The notes beneath the pieces are model-generated. The model ran no database searches and was not told the origin of the DNA. It saw only the letters and a list, made by a program, of their open reading frames with translations. The translations under genes and the position numbers were made by a program. From the NCBI RefSeq assembly GCF_020982545.1, contig NZ_JAJKLK010000022.1:124001-188000 (forward strand): a stretch of DNA of 64,000 bases, in the 5' to 3' direction. The DNA is from Streptomyces sp. MNU76 (GTDB lineage: Bacteria > Actinomycetota > Actinomycetes > Streptomycetales > Streptomycetaceae). Shown in pieces: positions 8,148 through 19,141 of this stretch (its first letter is position 1; the number at the start of each line of letters is the position of its first letter).

Positions 8148-8190
8148 CCTCCCCCACTCTCGACTTCGCTCGAGCGGGGGGACCCCCATC
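8148..8190. repeat. intergenic hairpin repeat, GCTCGAGCGAAG family, copy 2
   Basis: The stretch contains CCCCCACTCTCGACTTCGCT followed by CGAGCGGGGGGACCCCC, which is the inverse orientation of the repeat at 2651-2740 with one base changed in the centre (GACTTC for GGCTTC). It sits in the rplY leader, ending 26 bases before the start codon, just ahead of the ribosome site. The nested pairing (CGAG with CTCG, CCCCC with GGGGG) can form a hairpin. Confidence 0.65.
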
Positions 8191-8215
8191 GCATCCAGTT
8201 CTACGAGGAGTGATC

Positions 8216-8809
8216 ATGTCCGAGGTGAAGCTCACCGCGTCGACGCGTACCGAGTTCGGCAAGGGTGCCGCCCGCCGTATCCGCCGTGACGCCAAGGTTC
8301 CCGGCGTTCTCTACGGTCACGGTTCCGACCCGCTGCACCTGACCCTGCCGGGTCACGACCTGCTGCTCGCGCTGCGTACGCCGAACGTCCTGATCTCCCT
8401 GGACATCGACGGCAAGACCAGCGAGCTGGCGATCCCGAAGTCCGTGCAGCGTGACCCGATCAAGGGTTTCCTGGAGCACGTGGACCTGCAGCTGGTTCAG
8501 CGTGGCGAGAAGGTCAACGTCGAGATCTTCGTGCACACCGAGGGTGAGCTGGCCCCGGGTGGCAACCTGCTGGAGCACGTCCTGAACGCGCTGCCGGTCG
8601 AGGCCGAGGCCACGCACATCCCCGAGTCGGTGACGGTGTCCGTCGAGGGTCTGGCGGCTGGTGACTCCGTGCTGGCCAAGGACATCCCGCTGCCGTCGGG
8701 TACCAAGCTGGGTGTCGACGGTGACACGGTCGTTCTCCAGGTTCTGGCCGCGCAGGCGGAGGAGCCCTCGGAGGAGGCCGCCGAGGGCGACGCGGCCGCG
8801 GAGGCCTGA
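8216..8809 (+). CDS. rplY: 50S ribosomal protein L25/general stress protein Ctc
   Basis: A 197-residue L25 of the long, two-domain (TL5/Ctc) type that binds 5S rRNA. The start is ATG 8216 behind GAGGAG; the frame is open further upstream but only through repeat DNA. The N-terminal L25 domain (about 1-90) shows RTEFGKGAARRIRRDAKVP, then G-V-L-Y-G-H and the VQRDPIKGFLEHVDLQL segment. The C-terminal beta-domain (about 95-180) has EGELAPGGNLLEHVLN and LPVEAEATHIPES. The tail is Glu/Ala-rich. The pth gene follows after 74 bases, the conserved rplY-pth pair. Confidence 0.96.
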   Translation: MSEVKLTASTRTEFGKGAARRIRRDAKVPGVLYGHGSDPLHLTLPGHDLLLALRTPNVLISLDIDGKTSELAIPKSVQRDPIKGFLEHVDLQLVQRGEKVNVEIFVHTEGELAPGGNLLEHVLNALPVEAEATHIPESVTVSVEGLAAGDSVLAKDIPLPSGTKLGVDGDTVVLQVLAAQAEEPSEEAAEGDAAAEA

Positions 8810-8883
8810 GCCCCGGCTCCGTCATCGGCTCGTCAGCCGCTGCTTCCCTTCGGGGGGCGGCGGCTGGCGCGTATCAAGGAGAG

Positions 8884-9486
8884 ATGGACGTGACGACCGA
8901 TCCGAGTGCCCCCTGGCTGATCGCCGGGCTGGGCAATCCCGGGCCCGAGTACGCGGCGAACCGGCACAACGTGGGGTTCATGGTGGCCGATCTGCTGGCC
9001 GAGCGGGTCGGGGGGAGGTTCAAGCGGGCCGGGAAGGCGCAGGCGCAGGTCGTGGAGGGGCGGATCGGGCCGCCGGGGCCGGGGAACCGTCGGGTGATCC
9101 TGGCGAAGCCGATGTCGTACATGAACCTGTCGGGTGGGCCGGTGACCGCGTTGCGGGACTTCTACAAGGTGCCGGTGGGGAACATCGTCGCGATCCATGA
9201 CGAGTTGGACATCGACTACGGCACGCTGCGGCTGAAGTTCGGCGGTGGTGACAACGGTCACAACGGGCTGAAGTCGATGACGAAGGCGATGGGGTCGGAC
9301 TACCACCGGGTGCGGTTCGGGATCGGTCGTCCGCCGGGTCGGATGCAGGTCGCGGACTTCGTGCTGAAGGACTTCTCCACCACGGAGCGCAAGGAGTTGG
9401 ACTATTTCGTGGACCGGGCGGCGGACGCGGTGGAGTGTCTGGTGATCGAGGGGTTGGAGCGGGCACAGGGGACGTACAACTCCTGA
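8884..9486 (+). CDS. pth: peptidyl-tRNA hydrolase
   Basis: A 200-residue enzyme that frees tRNA from peptidyl-tRNA dropped by ribosomes. Active-site residues are all present: NPGPEYAANRHNVGF with the catalytic His, MSYMNLSGGPV, AIHDELDIDYGTLRLK with the Asp, and GGDNGHNGLKSM with the Asn. A ribosome site (AAGGAGAG) precedes ATG 8884; the GTG two codons later is a less likely start. It sits immediately after rplY, as in most actinobacteria. Confidence 0.96.
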   Translation: MDVTTDPSAPWLIAGLGNPGPEYAANRHNVGFMVADLLAERVGGRFKRAGKAQAQVVEGRIGPPGPGNRRVILAKPMSYMNLSGGPVTALRDFYKVPVGNIVAIHDELDIDYGTLRLKFGGGDNGHNGLKSMTKAMGSDYHRVRFGIGRPPGRMQVADFVLKDFSTTERKELDYFVDRAADAVECLVIEGLERAQGTYNS

Positions 9487-9576
9487 CCTGGTCCGCATAT
9501 ATCCCGTTTCGCCCGTCATCGCGTGCTGGCCTGCGGGAGTTGACCGACCGCTGTGCCATGGCCAATGATCCCGGCC

Positions 9577-10098
9577 ATGCCCGACAGGAAAGCCCCCGCT
9601 CACCGTTCGCGGCACCGTGCGCGCCCGAGCGGCGCTGGCGCGTCCGCCGCGCTGCGGTACGGGCGGCTGGTGGCCATGAGTGTGACCGCGGTGGTGATTC
9701 TGATCGCCGGGGTGTGGGGGTCCTGGGGCTGCGCCCAGCACGTGATGCTGAGCAAGGGGCGCGAGCAGGGCACGCTGACCGTGTCCGAGTGCCGGGACGA
9801 GACCTGCTGGGGGCCCTACCAGCCGGTCTCCACGGGCTCGCAGGCCCGCGATCGGGTCGACATCGAGCGGTCCGTGGCGGTGGAGACGGGTCGGACGTAC
9901 ACCGTGGTCGTGAAGCCGGGCAGCAGCGATGTCGTACGGACGGGCCCGGCGGGCCTGCTGCACGCCTGGGTGCCGCTGGGCGGGGCGCTGCTGCTGGCGG
10001 CGGTGGTGGTGGCCGGCGGCCTGCGGATGGTGCGCTCGGCGTGGGTGCTGGGCGGGTTGGGTGTCGCGCTGATCACGGCGGCGTGGGTTGCGCTGTGA
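9577..10098 (+). CDS. small membrane protein of unknown function
   Basis: A 173-residue protein from ATG 9577 (ATG 9565 and GTG 9553 are in frame too, none with a clear ribosome site). The basic N-terminus (RHRARP) is followed by a membrane segment at about 33-53 (VTAVVILIAGVWGSWGCAQ), an extracytoplasmic domain of about 70 residues with a C-R-D-E-T-C pair that may form a disulphide, and two further membrane segments near the C-terminus separated by a basic turn. I do not recognise the family; the layout resembles actinobacterial DUF3592-like proteins. It lies 90 bases after pth and faces ppc across an intergenic repeat. Confidence 0.7.
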   Translation: MPDRKAPAHRSRHRARPSGAGASAALRYGRLVAMSVTAVVILIAGVWGSWGCAQHVMLSKGREQGTLTVSECRDETCWGPYQPVSTGSQARDRVDIERSVAVETGRTYTVVVKPGSSDVVRTGPAGLLHAWVPLGGALLLAAVVVAGGLRMVRSAWVLGGLGVALITAAWVAL

Positions 10099-10119
10099 GG
10101 GGTTGTCGGCTGACGGCAG

Positions 10120-10235
10120 GTGGGGGCTTCTCGCGCAGTTCCCGCGCCCCTGAAAGCAGGGGCTGCGCCCGTGCTTTTCGGCCCGAGAGGGCGTAGGCCC
10201 TCAAGGGGCGCGGGAACTGCGCGACCAGCCCCCAC
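10120..10235. repeat. GCGCGGGGAACTGCGCGA palindromic repeat, copy A
   Basis: A full copy. The left arm, with GTGGGGGCTTCTCGCGCAGT and CCCGCGCCCCTGA, pairs with the right arm AGGGGCGCGGGAACTGCGCGA followed by CCAGCCCCCAC; a shorter internal hairpin (GAGGGCGTAGGCCCTC) lies between. It fills the gap between two convergent genes (membrane protein and ppc), a natural terminator position. Confidence 0.85.
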
Positions 10236-10266
10236 CGAACCGGTCAGCCGCGAACGCCCCCCGAAG

Positions 10267-12997
<2,731 letters not shown>

Positions 12998-13157
12998 AGG
13001 TGCGGCTCCTTGCAGTGTTGAAGCTCGGCTGAGGGGAACCCGGGTGGGGGCCCGGCGGCCCGGCCGTCGTGGTGGGGCCTGGCCGCGGGACAGGATTCAG
13101 AGCGGACCGCGCTGTCCGAACGAGTCCAGGATAGGCGTCCACCTGGGCGCCCTCGGC

Positions 13158-13195
13158 GACAGGTGCCACTTTTGCGGCACTCAGTGCCACCTGTC
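13158..13195. promoter_or_regulatory. nested palindrome between ppc and the desaturase, likely operator
   Basis: GACAGGTGCCAC at 13158-13169 and GTGCCACCTGTC at 13184-13195 are inverted with one mismatch, and inside lies a perfect 13-base palindrome GGCACTCAGTGCC (13176-13188). It sits in the divergent ppc/desaturase region, about 180 bases before the desaturase start. The TetR gene cotranscribed with the desaturase is the obvious candidate to bind it. The link is inferred from position and symmetry. Confidence 0.6.
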
Positions 13196-13377
13196 CATCG
13201 GGCCCGCTGGTTACACCTGGACGCGCAGCCGGGCGGACCCTTGCCGACCGGCACCGCACTGCCATACTTACGATGCCGTAGGTTACGGAACCGTAGGGAA
13301 AGCCGACAGGTGCCCCTCGCATGCTGTGCCGCAGGCACCTCCCCCTCTCTCCACCCTCGACCCCCCAGGGGACGCCC

Positions 13378-14409
13378 ATGAGCTCAAGGCCCGATGTGAT
13401 CGAAGACGCGCCGAATGCGCCAGGTTCTCCAGGCTCCGCACCGACCGACTCCCCCGCGCCGTCGGCCACGCTGGGCGGCGAGCAGAAGCGTTCGATCGAG
13501 CAGATCACGCTGCTCCTCTTCATCACCGTCCCCTTCCTCGCGCTCCTCGCGGCCGTGCCGCTGGCCTGGGGCTGGGGCGTGAGCTGGCTGGATCTCGGCC
13601 TGCTGGTGTTCTTCTACTACCTGGGCTGCCACGGCATCACGATCGGCTTCCACCGGCACTTCACCCACGGCTCGTTCAAGGCCAAGCGCCCGCTGACGAT
13701 CGCGCTGGCGATCGCCGGTTCGATGGCCGTCGAGGGCCCGCTGGTGCGCTGGGTGGCCGACCACCGCAAACACCACAAGTTCTCCGACGCCGAGGGCGAC
13801 CCCCATTCGCCGTGGCGCTACGGCGAGACGCTCCCCGCGCTGATGAAGGGCCTGTGGTGGGCGCACATCGGCTGGATGTTCGACGAGGAGCAGACCTCGC
13901 AGGAGAAGTACGCCCCGGACCTGGTCAAGGACCCGGCGCTCCGCGCGATCTCCCGCCACTTCATCTACTGGACGATGCTCTCCCTCGCCCTTCCGCCGCT
14001 GATCGGCGGTCTGGTGACGATGTCCTGGTGGGGCGCGTTCACCGCGTTCTTCTGGGGCTCGCTCGTCCGGGTGGCGCTGCTGCACCACGTGACCTGGTCG
14101 ATCAACTCGATCTGCCACGCGGTCGGCAAGCGCCCCTTCAAGTCCCGCGACCGCTCGGGCAACGTCTGGTGGCTGGCGGTTCTCTCCTGCGGCGAGTCCT
14201 GGCACAACCTCCACCACGCCGATCCCACCTCCGCCCGGCACGGGGTGGAGCGCGGCCAGCTGGACTCCTCGGCTCGGCTGATCCGGTGGTTCGAGGTGTG
14301 CGGCTGGGCGTACGACGTCCGCTGGCCGTCACGCTCGCGTATCGATTCCAGGCGCAAGACGGGCGAGGACGGCTCCCGGCAGCGGAAGGCACCCGCCGAG
14401 GCGGCATGA
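13378..14409 (+). CDS. acyl-CoA / fatty acid delta-9 desaturase
   Basis: A 343-residue membrane di-iron desaturase that puts a cis double bond into acyl chains. The three histidine boxes are clear: HRHFTH, HRKHHK and HNLHHAD. Two hydrophobic hairpins flank them (for example TLLLFITVPFLALLAAVPLA at about residue 45). The N-terminus is Pro/Ser/Ala-rich and probably disordered. ATG 13378 gives the usual length; the frame is open further upstream without coding character. The stop codon overlaps the ATG of a TetR gene (ATGA), so the two are translationally coupled and the regulator probably controls this gene. Confidence 0.93.
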   Translation: MSSRPDVIEDAPNAPGSPGSAPTDSPAPSATLGGEQKRSIEQITLLLFITVPFLALLAAVPLAWGWGVSWLDLGLLVFFYYLGCHGITIGFHRHFTHGSFKAKRPLTIALAIAGSMAVEGPLVRWVADHRKHHKFSDAEGDPHSPWRYGETLPALMKGLWWAHIGWMFDEEQTSQEKYAPDLVKDPALRAISRHFIYWTMLSLALPPLIGGLVTMSWWGAFTAFFWGSLVRVALLHHVTWSINSICHAVGKRPFKSRDRSGNVWWLAVLSCGESWHNLHHADPTSARHGVERGQLDSSARLIRWFEVCGWAYDVRWPSRSRIDSRRKTGEDGSRQRKAPAEAA

Positions 14410-15083
14410 TTGACGCCGTGGCGACCGACTCCAGCAGCACCCCGAGCAATGACAAGCCGCGGCGTGTTCGCCGCACCCGGATGACGGGCGCCGAGCGCCG
14501 TGCGCAGTTGCTGGAGGTCGGGCGCGCGCTGTTCGCCGCCAAGGGCTTCGAGGCCACGTCGGTGGAGGAGATCGCGGCGAAGGCCGGGGTGTCCAAGCCG
14601 GTGGTGTACGAGCACTTCGGCGGCAAGGAAGGGCTGTACGCGGTGGTGGTGGACCGCGAGATGAGTCGGCTGATGGACATGGTGACCAGTTCGCTGACGG
14701 CCGGGCACCCGCGTGAACTCCTCGAACAGGCCGCGTTCGCGCTCCTGGACTTCATCGAGGAGTACACGGACGGCTTCCGCATCCTGGTCCGTGACTCGCC
14801 CATCCCGCAGTCGACGGGTTCCTTCGCGTCGCTGATCTCCGACATCGCCACGCAGGTGGAGGACATTCTCGGCCGCGAGTTCAAGAGCCGGGGCTTCGAC
14901 CCGAAGCTCGCGCCGCTGTACGCGCAGGCGCTGGTCGGGATGGTCGCCCTGACCGGCCAGTGGTGGCTGGATGTCCGCCGGCCGAAGAAGGCGGAGGTGG
15001 CGGCGCATCTGGTGAACCTGGCGTGGCACGGGTTGGACGGCCTGAACCAGAAGCCGCGGCTGATCGGCCACCGGAAGTCTTGA
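14406..15083 (+). CDS. TetR family regulator coupled to the desaturase
   Basis: A 225-residue repressor-type protein. The N-terminal HTH (about 28-75) is canonical TetR: R-A-Q-L-L-E-V-G-R-A-L-F-A-A-K-G-F, then T-S-V-E-E-I-A-A-K-A-G-V and KPVVYEHFGGKEGLY. The C-terminal ligand domain contains YTDGFRILVRDSPIPQ and ends in a basic tail. Its ATG overlaps the desaturase stop by four bases; a GTG four codons later is an alternative. By genomic context it should respond to acyl-CoA or fatty-acid status and may bind the palindrome at 13158-13195. Confidence 0.92.
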   Translation: MIDAVATDSSSTPSNDKPRRVRRTRMTGAERRAQLLEVGRALFAAKGFEATSVEEIAAKAGVSKPVVYEHFGGKEGLYAVVVDREMSRLMDMVTSSLTAGHPRELLEQAAFALLDFIEEYTDGFRILVRDSPIPQSTGSFASLISDIATQVEDILGREFKSRGFDPKLAPLYAQALVGMVALTGQWWLDVRRPKKAEVAAHLVNLAWHGLDGLNQKPRLIGHRKS

Positions 15084-15130
15084 GCCGGGGGGTGCGTGGT
15101 GGGGGCGGTACGCGGTCGGGTACGGGTCCG

Positions 15131-15245
15131 GTGGGGCTTCTCGCGCGGTTCCCGCGCCCCTGGCAGGCTGCGCCCCTGCTTTCGCCCTGAGTGGCCGTAG
15201 GCCCCTCAAGGGGCGCGGGGAACCAAACGCGACCAGCCCCCACCC
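15131..15245. repeat. GCGCGGGGAACTGCGCGA palindromic repeat, copy B
   Basis: GTGGGGCTTCTCGCGCGGTT and CCCGCGCCCCTG on the left face AAGGGGCGCGGGGAACCAAA and CGCGACCAGCCCCCAC on the right. The right arm is changed in the core (AACCAAACGCGA for AACTGCGCGA). It lies between the convergent TetR and glycosyltransferase genes. Confidence 0.8.
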
Positions 15246-15277
15246 ACCCGCACCCGCCATCGCTCCCGCACCCCGAG

Positions 15278-17370
15278 CTACCGGGCGCCCCCGTCCACAT
15301 CCTTCGCGCTGAGCGCCAGCTCGTTGTTCACGGTGAAATACGGCCGCACCCGCGTCCACCCCCGCTCACCATGCTCGAACACCTGCCCAGGCACCAGATC
15401 GGTCTTCCGCCGTTCCACCACATCACCCCCGATCCGCCCCACCGGCACGTCCCCAGCCGCAGATCCCACAGATCGTGCTCGACACTCCGCCGCCCCAGGA
15501 GCTCGCCGTACGGAACGGTGAACCGGAACCCCCGCTCCCCCACAGCCCACACGGGCACACCGAAGTCGTACGCGCTGTCGCCCCGCGACACCACCCGCAC
15601 CACGGCACCCTCCGAGACCACGCCGGTCACGGACTCGGCGGCCCCCAGAACCGTCCCGGTCACGGTCACCGTCCCCTCCCCCACCTCCACCGCGTCGATC
15701 TCCGCGTGCGCCGGCCGCAGCCACGTCCGCAGTGCGAGGAACCCGTCGACAGTGGGATACGGGATCCACGCCCCGACCCCCCGCTGGTCCGCCCACGGCC
15801 GCCGACCGACCAGCGCGGCCTGTTCCACCAGCCGTGCGCCCAGCCGCACTCGCTTGTTCGAGCCGCGCGGCGCGACGTAGCAGTCCCAGCGGCCCTCGGC
15901 GAGGGTGTGCTCGGCGGGGCGCAGGGTCGCCCGCACCACGGTGTCCGGCGCGTCGGCGCTCGGCAGCACCGGCACCCTGACCTGCCGCTTGCCGGGGTCG
16001 CGGCGCAGCCGGGCGATGAAGTCGAGGGGCCCGGAAGGCAGCTCGGCCGGGTCGAGGAGGACGGTGAGGCCGCCGTCGGCCAGGGCGCGGGCGTGTACGG
16101 CGGGCGTGGGCGTGGAGCGCTCCCGTCAGCCTCGGCGGCGGGGCGGCCTTCGTGGGCGGGGCCGGACGGCGCGGGCGGCGAGCCGTTTCAGCCGGGCGGC
16201 GCCGTCCCATCCGCGCCGCCGGGACCTGGTCAGTTCCTCGAAGAGGGTTTCGTAGCGCTGGGCGACGGCGGCGGGGGCGTAGGTCTCGGCCTTGACGAGG
16301 GCCTCCTTGCCGAGTCGTTCGCGCAGGGCCTCGTCGGTGACGACGCGGTTCAGCGCGTCGGCGTAGGCGTCGACGTCCCCGTCGAGCGGGACGAGGAGGC
16401 CGTCCTGGCCGTGGGTGATGATCTCGCCGGGGCCGTGCGGGCAGTCCGTGGCGACGACCGGGACGCCGCAGTGCATGGCCTCGACGATGGTCATGCCGAA
16501 GGACTCCATGTCGGAGGAGACGGCGGCGACGGCGCCCTTGGCCCATTCGGTCTCGATCGGGGAGACCGCTCCCATGAGGAACACCCGGTCGTGCAGCCCG
16601 AGGCGGTCGATCAGCTCGCGCAGGTTCTCCTTCTGCGGGCCGCGTCCGTAGATCCGCAGGGTCCAGCCGGGGTGGTCGGCGGCGACCTTGGCGAAGGCGT
16701 TCACCAGTCGGTCGTACCGCTTGATGGGGATGAGCCGGCCTGCGGCGACGATGACCCGGGAGTCCAGGGTGGACCGCTCCACGGCGGGGGCCCGGACGCC
16801 GTTGGGGACGCAGACGATGGTGGTGCCGACGTCGGGCAGGGCGGCGCGGTACTGGGCGGCGTCGGCCTCGGAGACGGTGACGAAGGCGTCGAGTCCGCCG
16901 ATCGCCCGGTTCTGGTCGCCGCGCAGCGGTTCCCGGTACTGGTCGAGGCTGAGGTGTTCCTGGCCGATCCGAAGGTAGCCGCGCCGGCCGTCGCGGGCGA
17001 GGTAGCCGTTGAGGTCGGGGCGGGTGGCGATGACGACGTCGGCCTGGGTGTCGGCGAGGAAGCCGCCGATGCGTTCGTCCTGCAGGCCGGTGTAGGGCAG
17101 GTTCCCGGTGGCCCCCGTGTACGGGAACATCGTGCCGGGCCGCCGGGTGAGAGGGTGGTCGCCCTCGAATCCGGGGCCGCCTTCCCGCAGGTCGATCAGC
17201 GAGGTCAGACGGACGCGCGGGTCGAACGGGAGGGCGGGTTCGTCGCGGGAGCGGTGGACGCTGACGACCTCCACCTCGTGCCGGTCGGCGAACGCGGCGG
17301 ACAGGTTGGCGGTCGAGCGGATGGTGCCTCCGATACCGAAGGCATTGTTGATCAGGAACGCGATCTTCAT
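15278..17370 (-). pseudogene. family 4 glycosyltransferase with long C-terminal domain, interrupted
   Basis: ATG 17370 follows an AGGGGG ribosome site. The first 415 residues are a GT-B retaining glycosyltransferase: MKIAFLINNAFGIGGTI at the start, the donor-site segments IVAAGRLIPIKRYDRLV and RIYGRGPQ, and the ESFGMTIVEAMHCGVPVVAT motif with the EX7E glutamates. A stop at 16126 then interrupts the frame inside an arginine-rich stretch. The same frame resumes past it (ALADGGLTVLLDPAELP, later YVAPRGSNKRVRLGARLV) as a beta-rich C-terminal domain. At about 15452 one missing G moves the last 60 residues (DVPVGRIGGDVVERRKTD) to another frame. A whole protein would have about 698 residues, the size of teichoic-acid-type transferases with this tail. 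Several small indels explain it; a true nonsense mutation is possible too. Confidence 0.75.
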
Positions 17371-17822
17371 ATGTTTTTCCCCCTGGAAACCGCCCGAGGG
17401 CGGGCAGCATCGCGCCCGCACCCCTGCTGGTCGGGCAAGGGCTGCGCGCGGGCACGGCTGTATGCGTGATACGTGGTCGACAATCGAGAAATGAATGATT
17501 CGGCGCAGCGGAAATCGGCCGATCGGGTAATCCACGAGAAGAGGCGCGGAAACGAAATCCCGACCGGACGACAAAAAAGCCTATGTGGCGCGCGTCACAA
17601 ACCCCGTCAAACGCGCCGAGCGGCTCAGCAGATCACCACTGGCCCAGATCCCCCTGGTCACAGCACGAACTCCCGCTTCCCCGAACATCCGGCGGGAGAC
17701 AACAAAAGTGAACTGAGAATATATCCATCACAAAGGAAAGCCAAAGAACAATATCAGCCACTCCCGCACCGGAGGCACCGGGAACCGGCGGTCGGCACGG
17801 AATACAGAAATCCGTTTTTCGG
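17371..17822. other. AT-richer gene-free stretch upstream of the glycosyltransferase
   Basis: I see no credible gene here. From about 17480 to 17830 the composition is clearly less GC-rich than its surroundings, with AATATATCC, ACAAAAAAG and GAACAATATC. It holds the glycosyltransferase promoter and the region after the PaaX-type gene. The composition suggests imported DNA around the glycosyltransferase. Confidence 0.5.
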
Positions 17823-18689
17823 CTATGGCATTTCGAGCGGCGCGGGTCGCAGCGGGGTCGTTTGCAGAACGTCCGCCGCCATCCGCCCGGCCGGGCCCGC
17901 CGTCTGTTCGGCGATGCGCCGGAACGTGTCCTGGGCCTGCCGCGCGGGCCACTCGGCCGGCAGATGCCGCACGGGCAGGCGCGGGTCGATACGGATGACG
18001 CGCAGCCACTCGGCGACGAGGCGCAGCCGGGTGGCGATGGGGTCGGCCTCGGCGACGCCGGCGGTGCTCCACCGTTTGTCGAAGGCCACGTACCGCGCGG
18101 CGAGGGTCTCCAGGTCCCAGCTCTCGCGGATCATCAGTCCGACGTCGGTGAACGCGTCGGCCCGCGCGTGGAACACCTTCACGTGCGCGTCCAGCCCGAG
18201 TTCCGAGACGATCTCCCGGACGTCCACCCGGCCCGGGGCGATCCACAGTCCGCTGTACAGGGCACCGAACCCGGACCAGGTGAGCCGGGAGCGCAGGTCG
18301 TGCCGCTGGCGTTGCCAGGACTCGGGGAGGGAGAAGCCGAGGAGGGTCCAGGTGCCGTCCCAGTCCTCGTTCACCGCGCCGTCGCGCCAGATGCGCCGGC
18401 CGCCGTCGCGCAGGATGTCCTCGGCGTGCGGGGTGAGGCCGAAGAACATCCGCCGGCCCTCGCGCTGGCGTCTCAGCAGCCCCCGGTTGACCATCCGCGT
18501 GAGCGTGGACCGCACGGCCTGCTCGCCCGTGCCGACCCGGCCGAGCACGTCGATGATGCTCCCCGAGTACACGCCGAGGCCGCTCTCCGCCCGGTCCAGC
18601 ACGTGATTGCCGAAGAAGGAGAGCACCAGCGACTGCGGCCGCAACTGCGGCACGTCGCCGACCTCGGCACCCGGGATCTCGTCCTCCAC
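17823..18689 (-). CDS. PaaX family transcriptional regulator
   Basis: A 288-residue protein from GTG 18689. The N-terminal winged helix (about 15-85) reads PQSLVLSFFGNHVLDRAE, then Y-S-G-S-I-I-D-V-L-G-R-V-G and RSTLTRMVNRGLLRRQREG, the PaaX pattern. The central part (DWDGTWTLLGFSLPE) and the RLRSRL..GFGALYSGLWIAP-like segment match the PaaX middle and C-terminal domains. PaaX repressors sense CoA thioesters such as phenylacetyl-CoA, but no paa genes are nearby, so the target is unknown. There is no ribosome site before the GTG; TACTCT lies about 8 bases upstream as a possible -10 box, so the message may be leaderless. Confidence 0.85.
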   Translation of the reverse strand: MEDEIPGAEVGDVPQLRPQSLVLSFFGNHVLDRAESGLGVYSGSIIDVLGRVGTGEQAVRSTLTRMVNRGLLRRQREGRRMFFGLTPHAEDILRDGGRRIWRDGAVNEDWDGTWTLLGFSLPESWQRQRHDLRSRLTWSGFGALYSGLWIAPGRVDVREIVSELGLDAHVKVFHARADAFTDVGLMIRESWDLETLAARYVAFDKRWSTAGVAEADPIATRLRLVAEWLRVIRIDPRLPVRHLPAEWPARQAQDTFRRIAEQTAGPAGRMAADVLQTTPLRPAPLEMP

Positions 18690-18711
18690 AGCGCAAGAGT
18701 ACGGGGGTAGT

Positions 18712-18772
18712 TGGGGCCGGGTCAGGGGCGAGGAAGGGTTCCCCGCGCCCCTGACGGGGCGCGCCCCGTCAA
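18712..18772. repeat. GCGCGGGGAACTGCGCGA repeat, degenerate copy C
   Basis: Only the core is recognisable: TTCCCCGCGCCCCTGACGGGG next to CGCGCCCCGTC, between the VOC stop and the PaaX-type start. The outer arms are missing, so this is a remnant. Confidence 0.4.
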
Positions 18773-19141
18773 TCAGCCCGGCCGGCCCGGCTCCAGGAAC
18801 TCCAACCGGTTGCCCACCGGGTCCTCGGAGTGGAAGCGGCGGTACCCCGGCAGGTCCTCGTTCCAGATCACGACGGCCCCGCGCGCGGCCAGCCGCGCGG
18901 CGAACGCGTCGATGCCCCGCACCCGCAGCCCCGGGTGGGCCTTCCGCGGCGGCCGGAATCCCGCCTCCACCCCCAGATGCAGCAGCACATCCCCTGCCGC
19001 GAACCAGCACCCTCCCCGTACGGCGAGTGCGGGTGGCTTCTGGATCTCCGCCATCCCGAGGACGCCCACGTAGTACTCCCGCAGCCGGTCCTCCGTGCCC
19101 GGCGGTGCCGCCAGCAGGACGTGGTCGACCGCGGTGATCAT
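18773..19141 (-). CDS. VOC (glyoxalase/bleomycin-resistance fold) protein
   Basis: A 122-residue single-domain VOC protein: MITAVDHVLLAAPPG at the start, then REYYVGVLGMAEIQKPP, a GGCWFAAGDVLLHLGVE strand and the closing HSEDPVGNRLEFLEPG. The H-H-E metal-ligand pattern of the fold (His7, His in LLHLG, Glu in LEFLE) is present. Its ATG overlaps the stop of the methyltransferase gene by four bases (ATGA), so the two are coupled. The substrate cannot be told from sequence. Confidence 0.9.
   Translation of the reverse strand: MITAVDHVLLAAPPGTEDRLREYYVGVLGMAEIQKPPALAVRGGCWFAAGDVLLHLGVEAGFRPPRKAHPGLRVRGIDAFAARLAARGAVVIWNEDLPGYRRFHSEDPVGNRLEFLEPGRPG

Noticed and set aside
17473..18606. 377-codon frame on + through the PaaX-type gene
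   Set aside because: Antisense to a gene with clear PaaX motifs; no domain.
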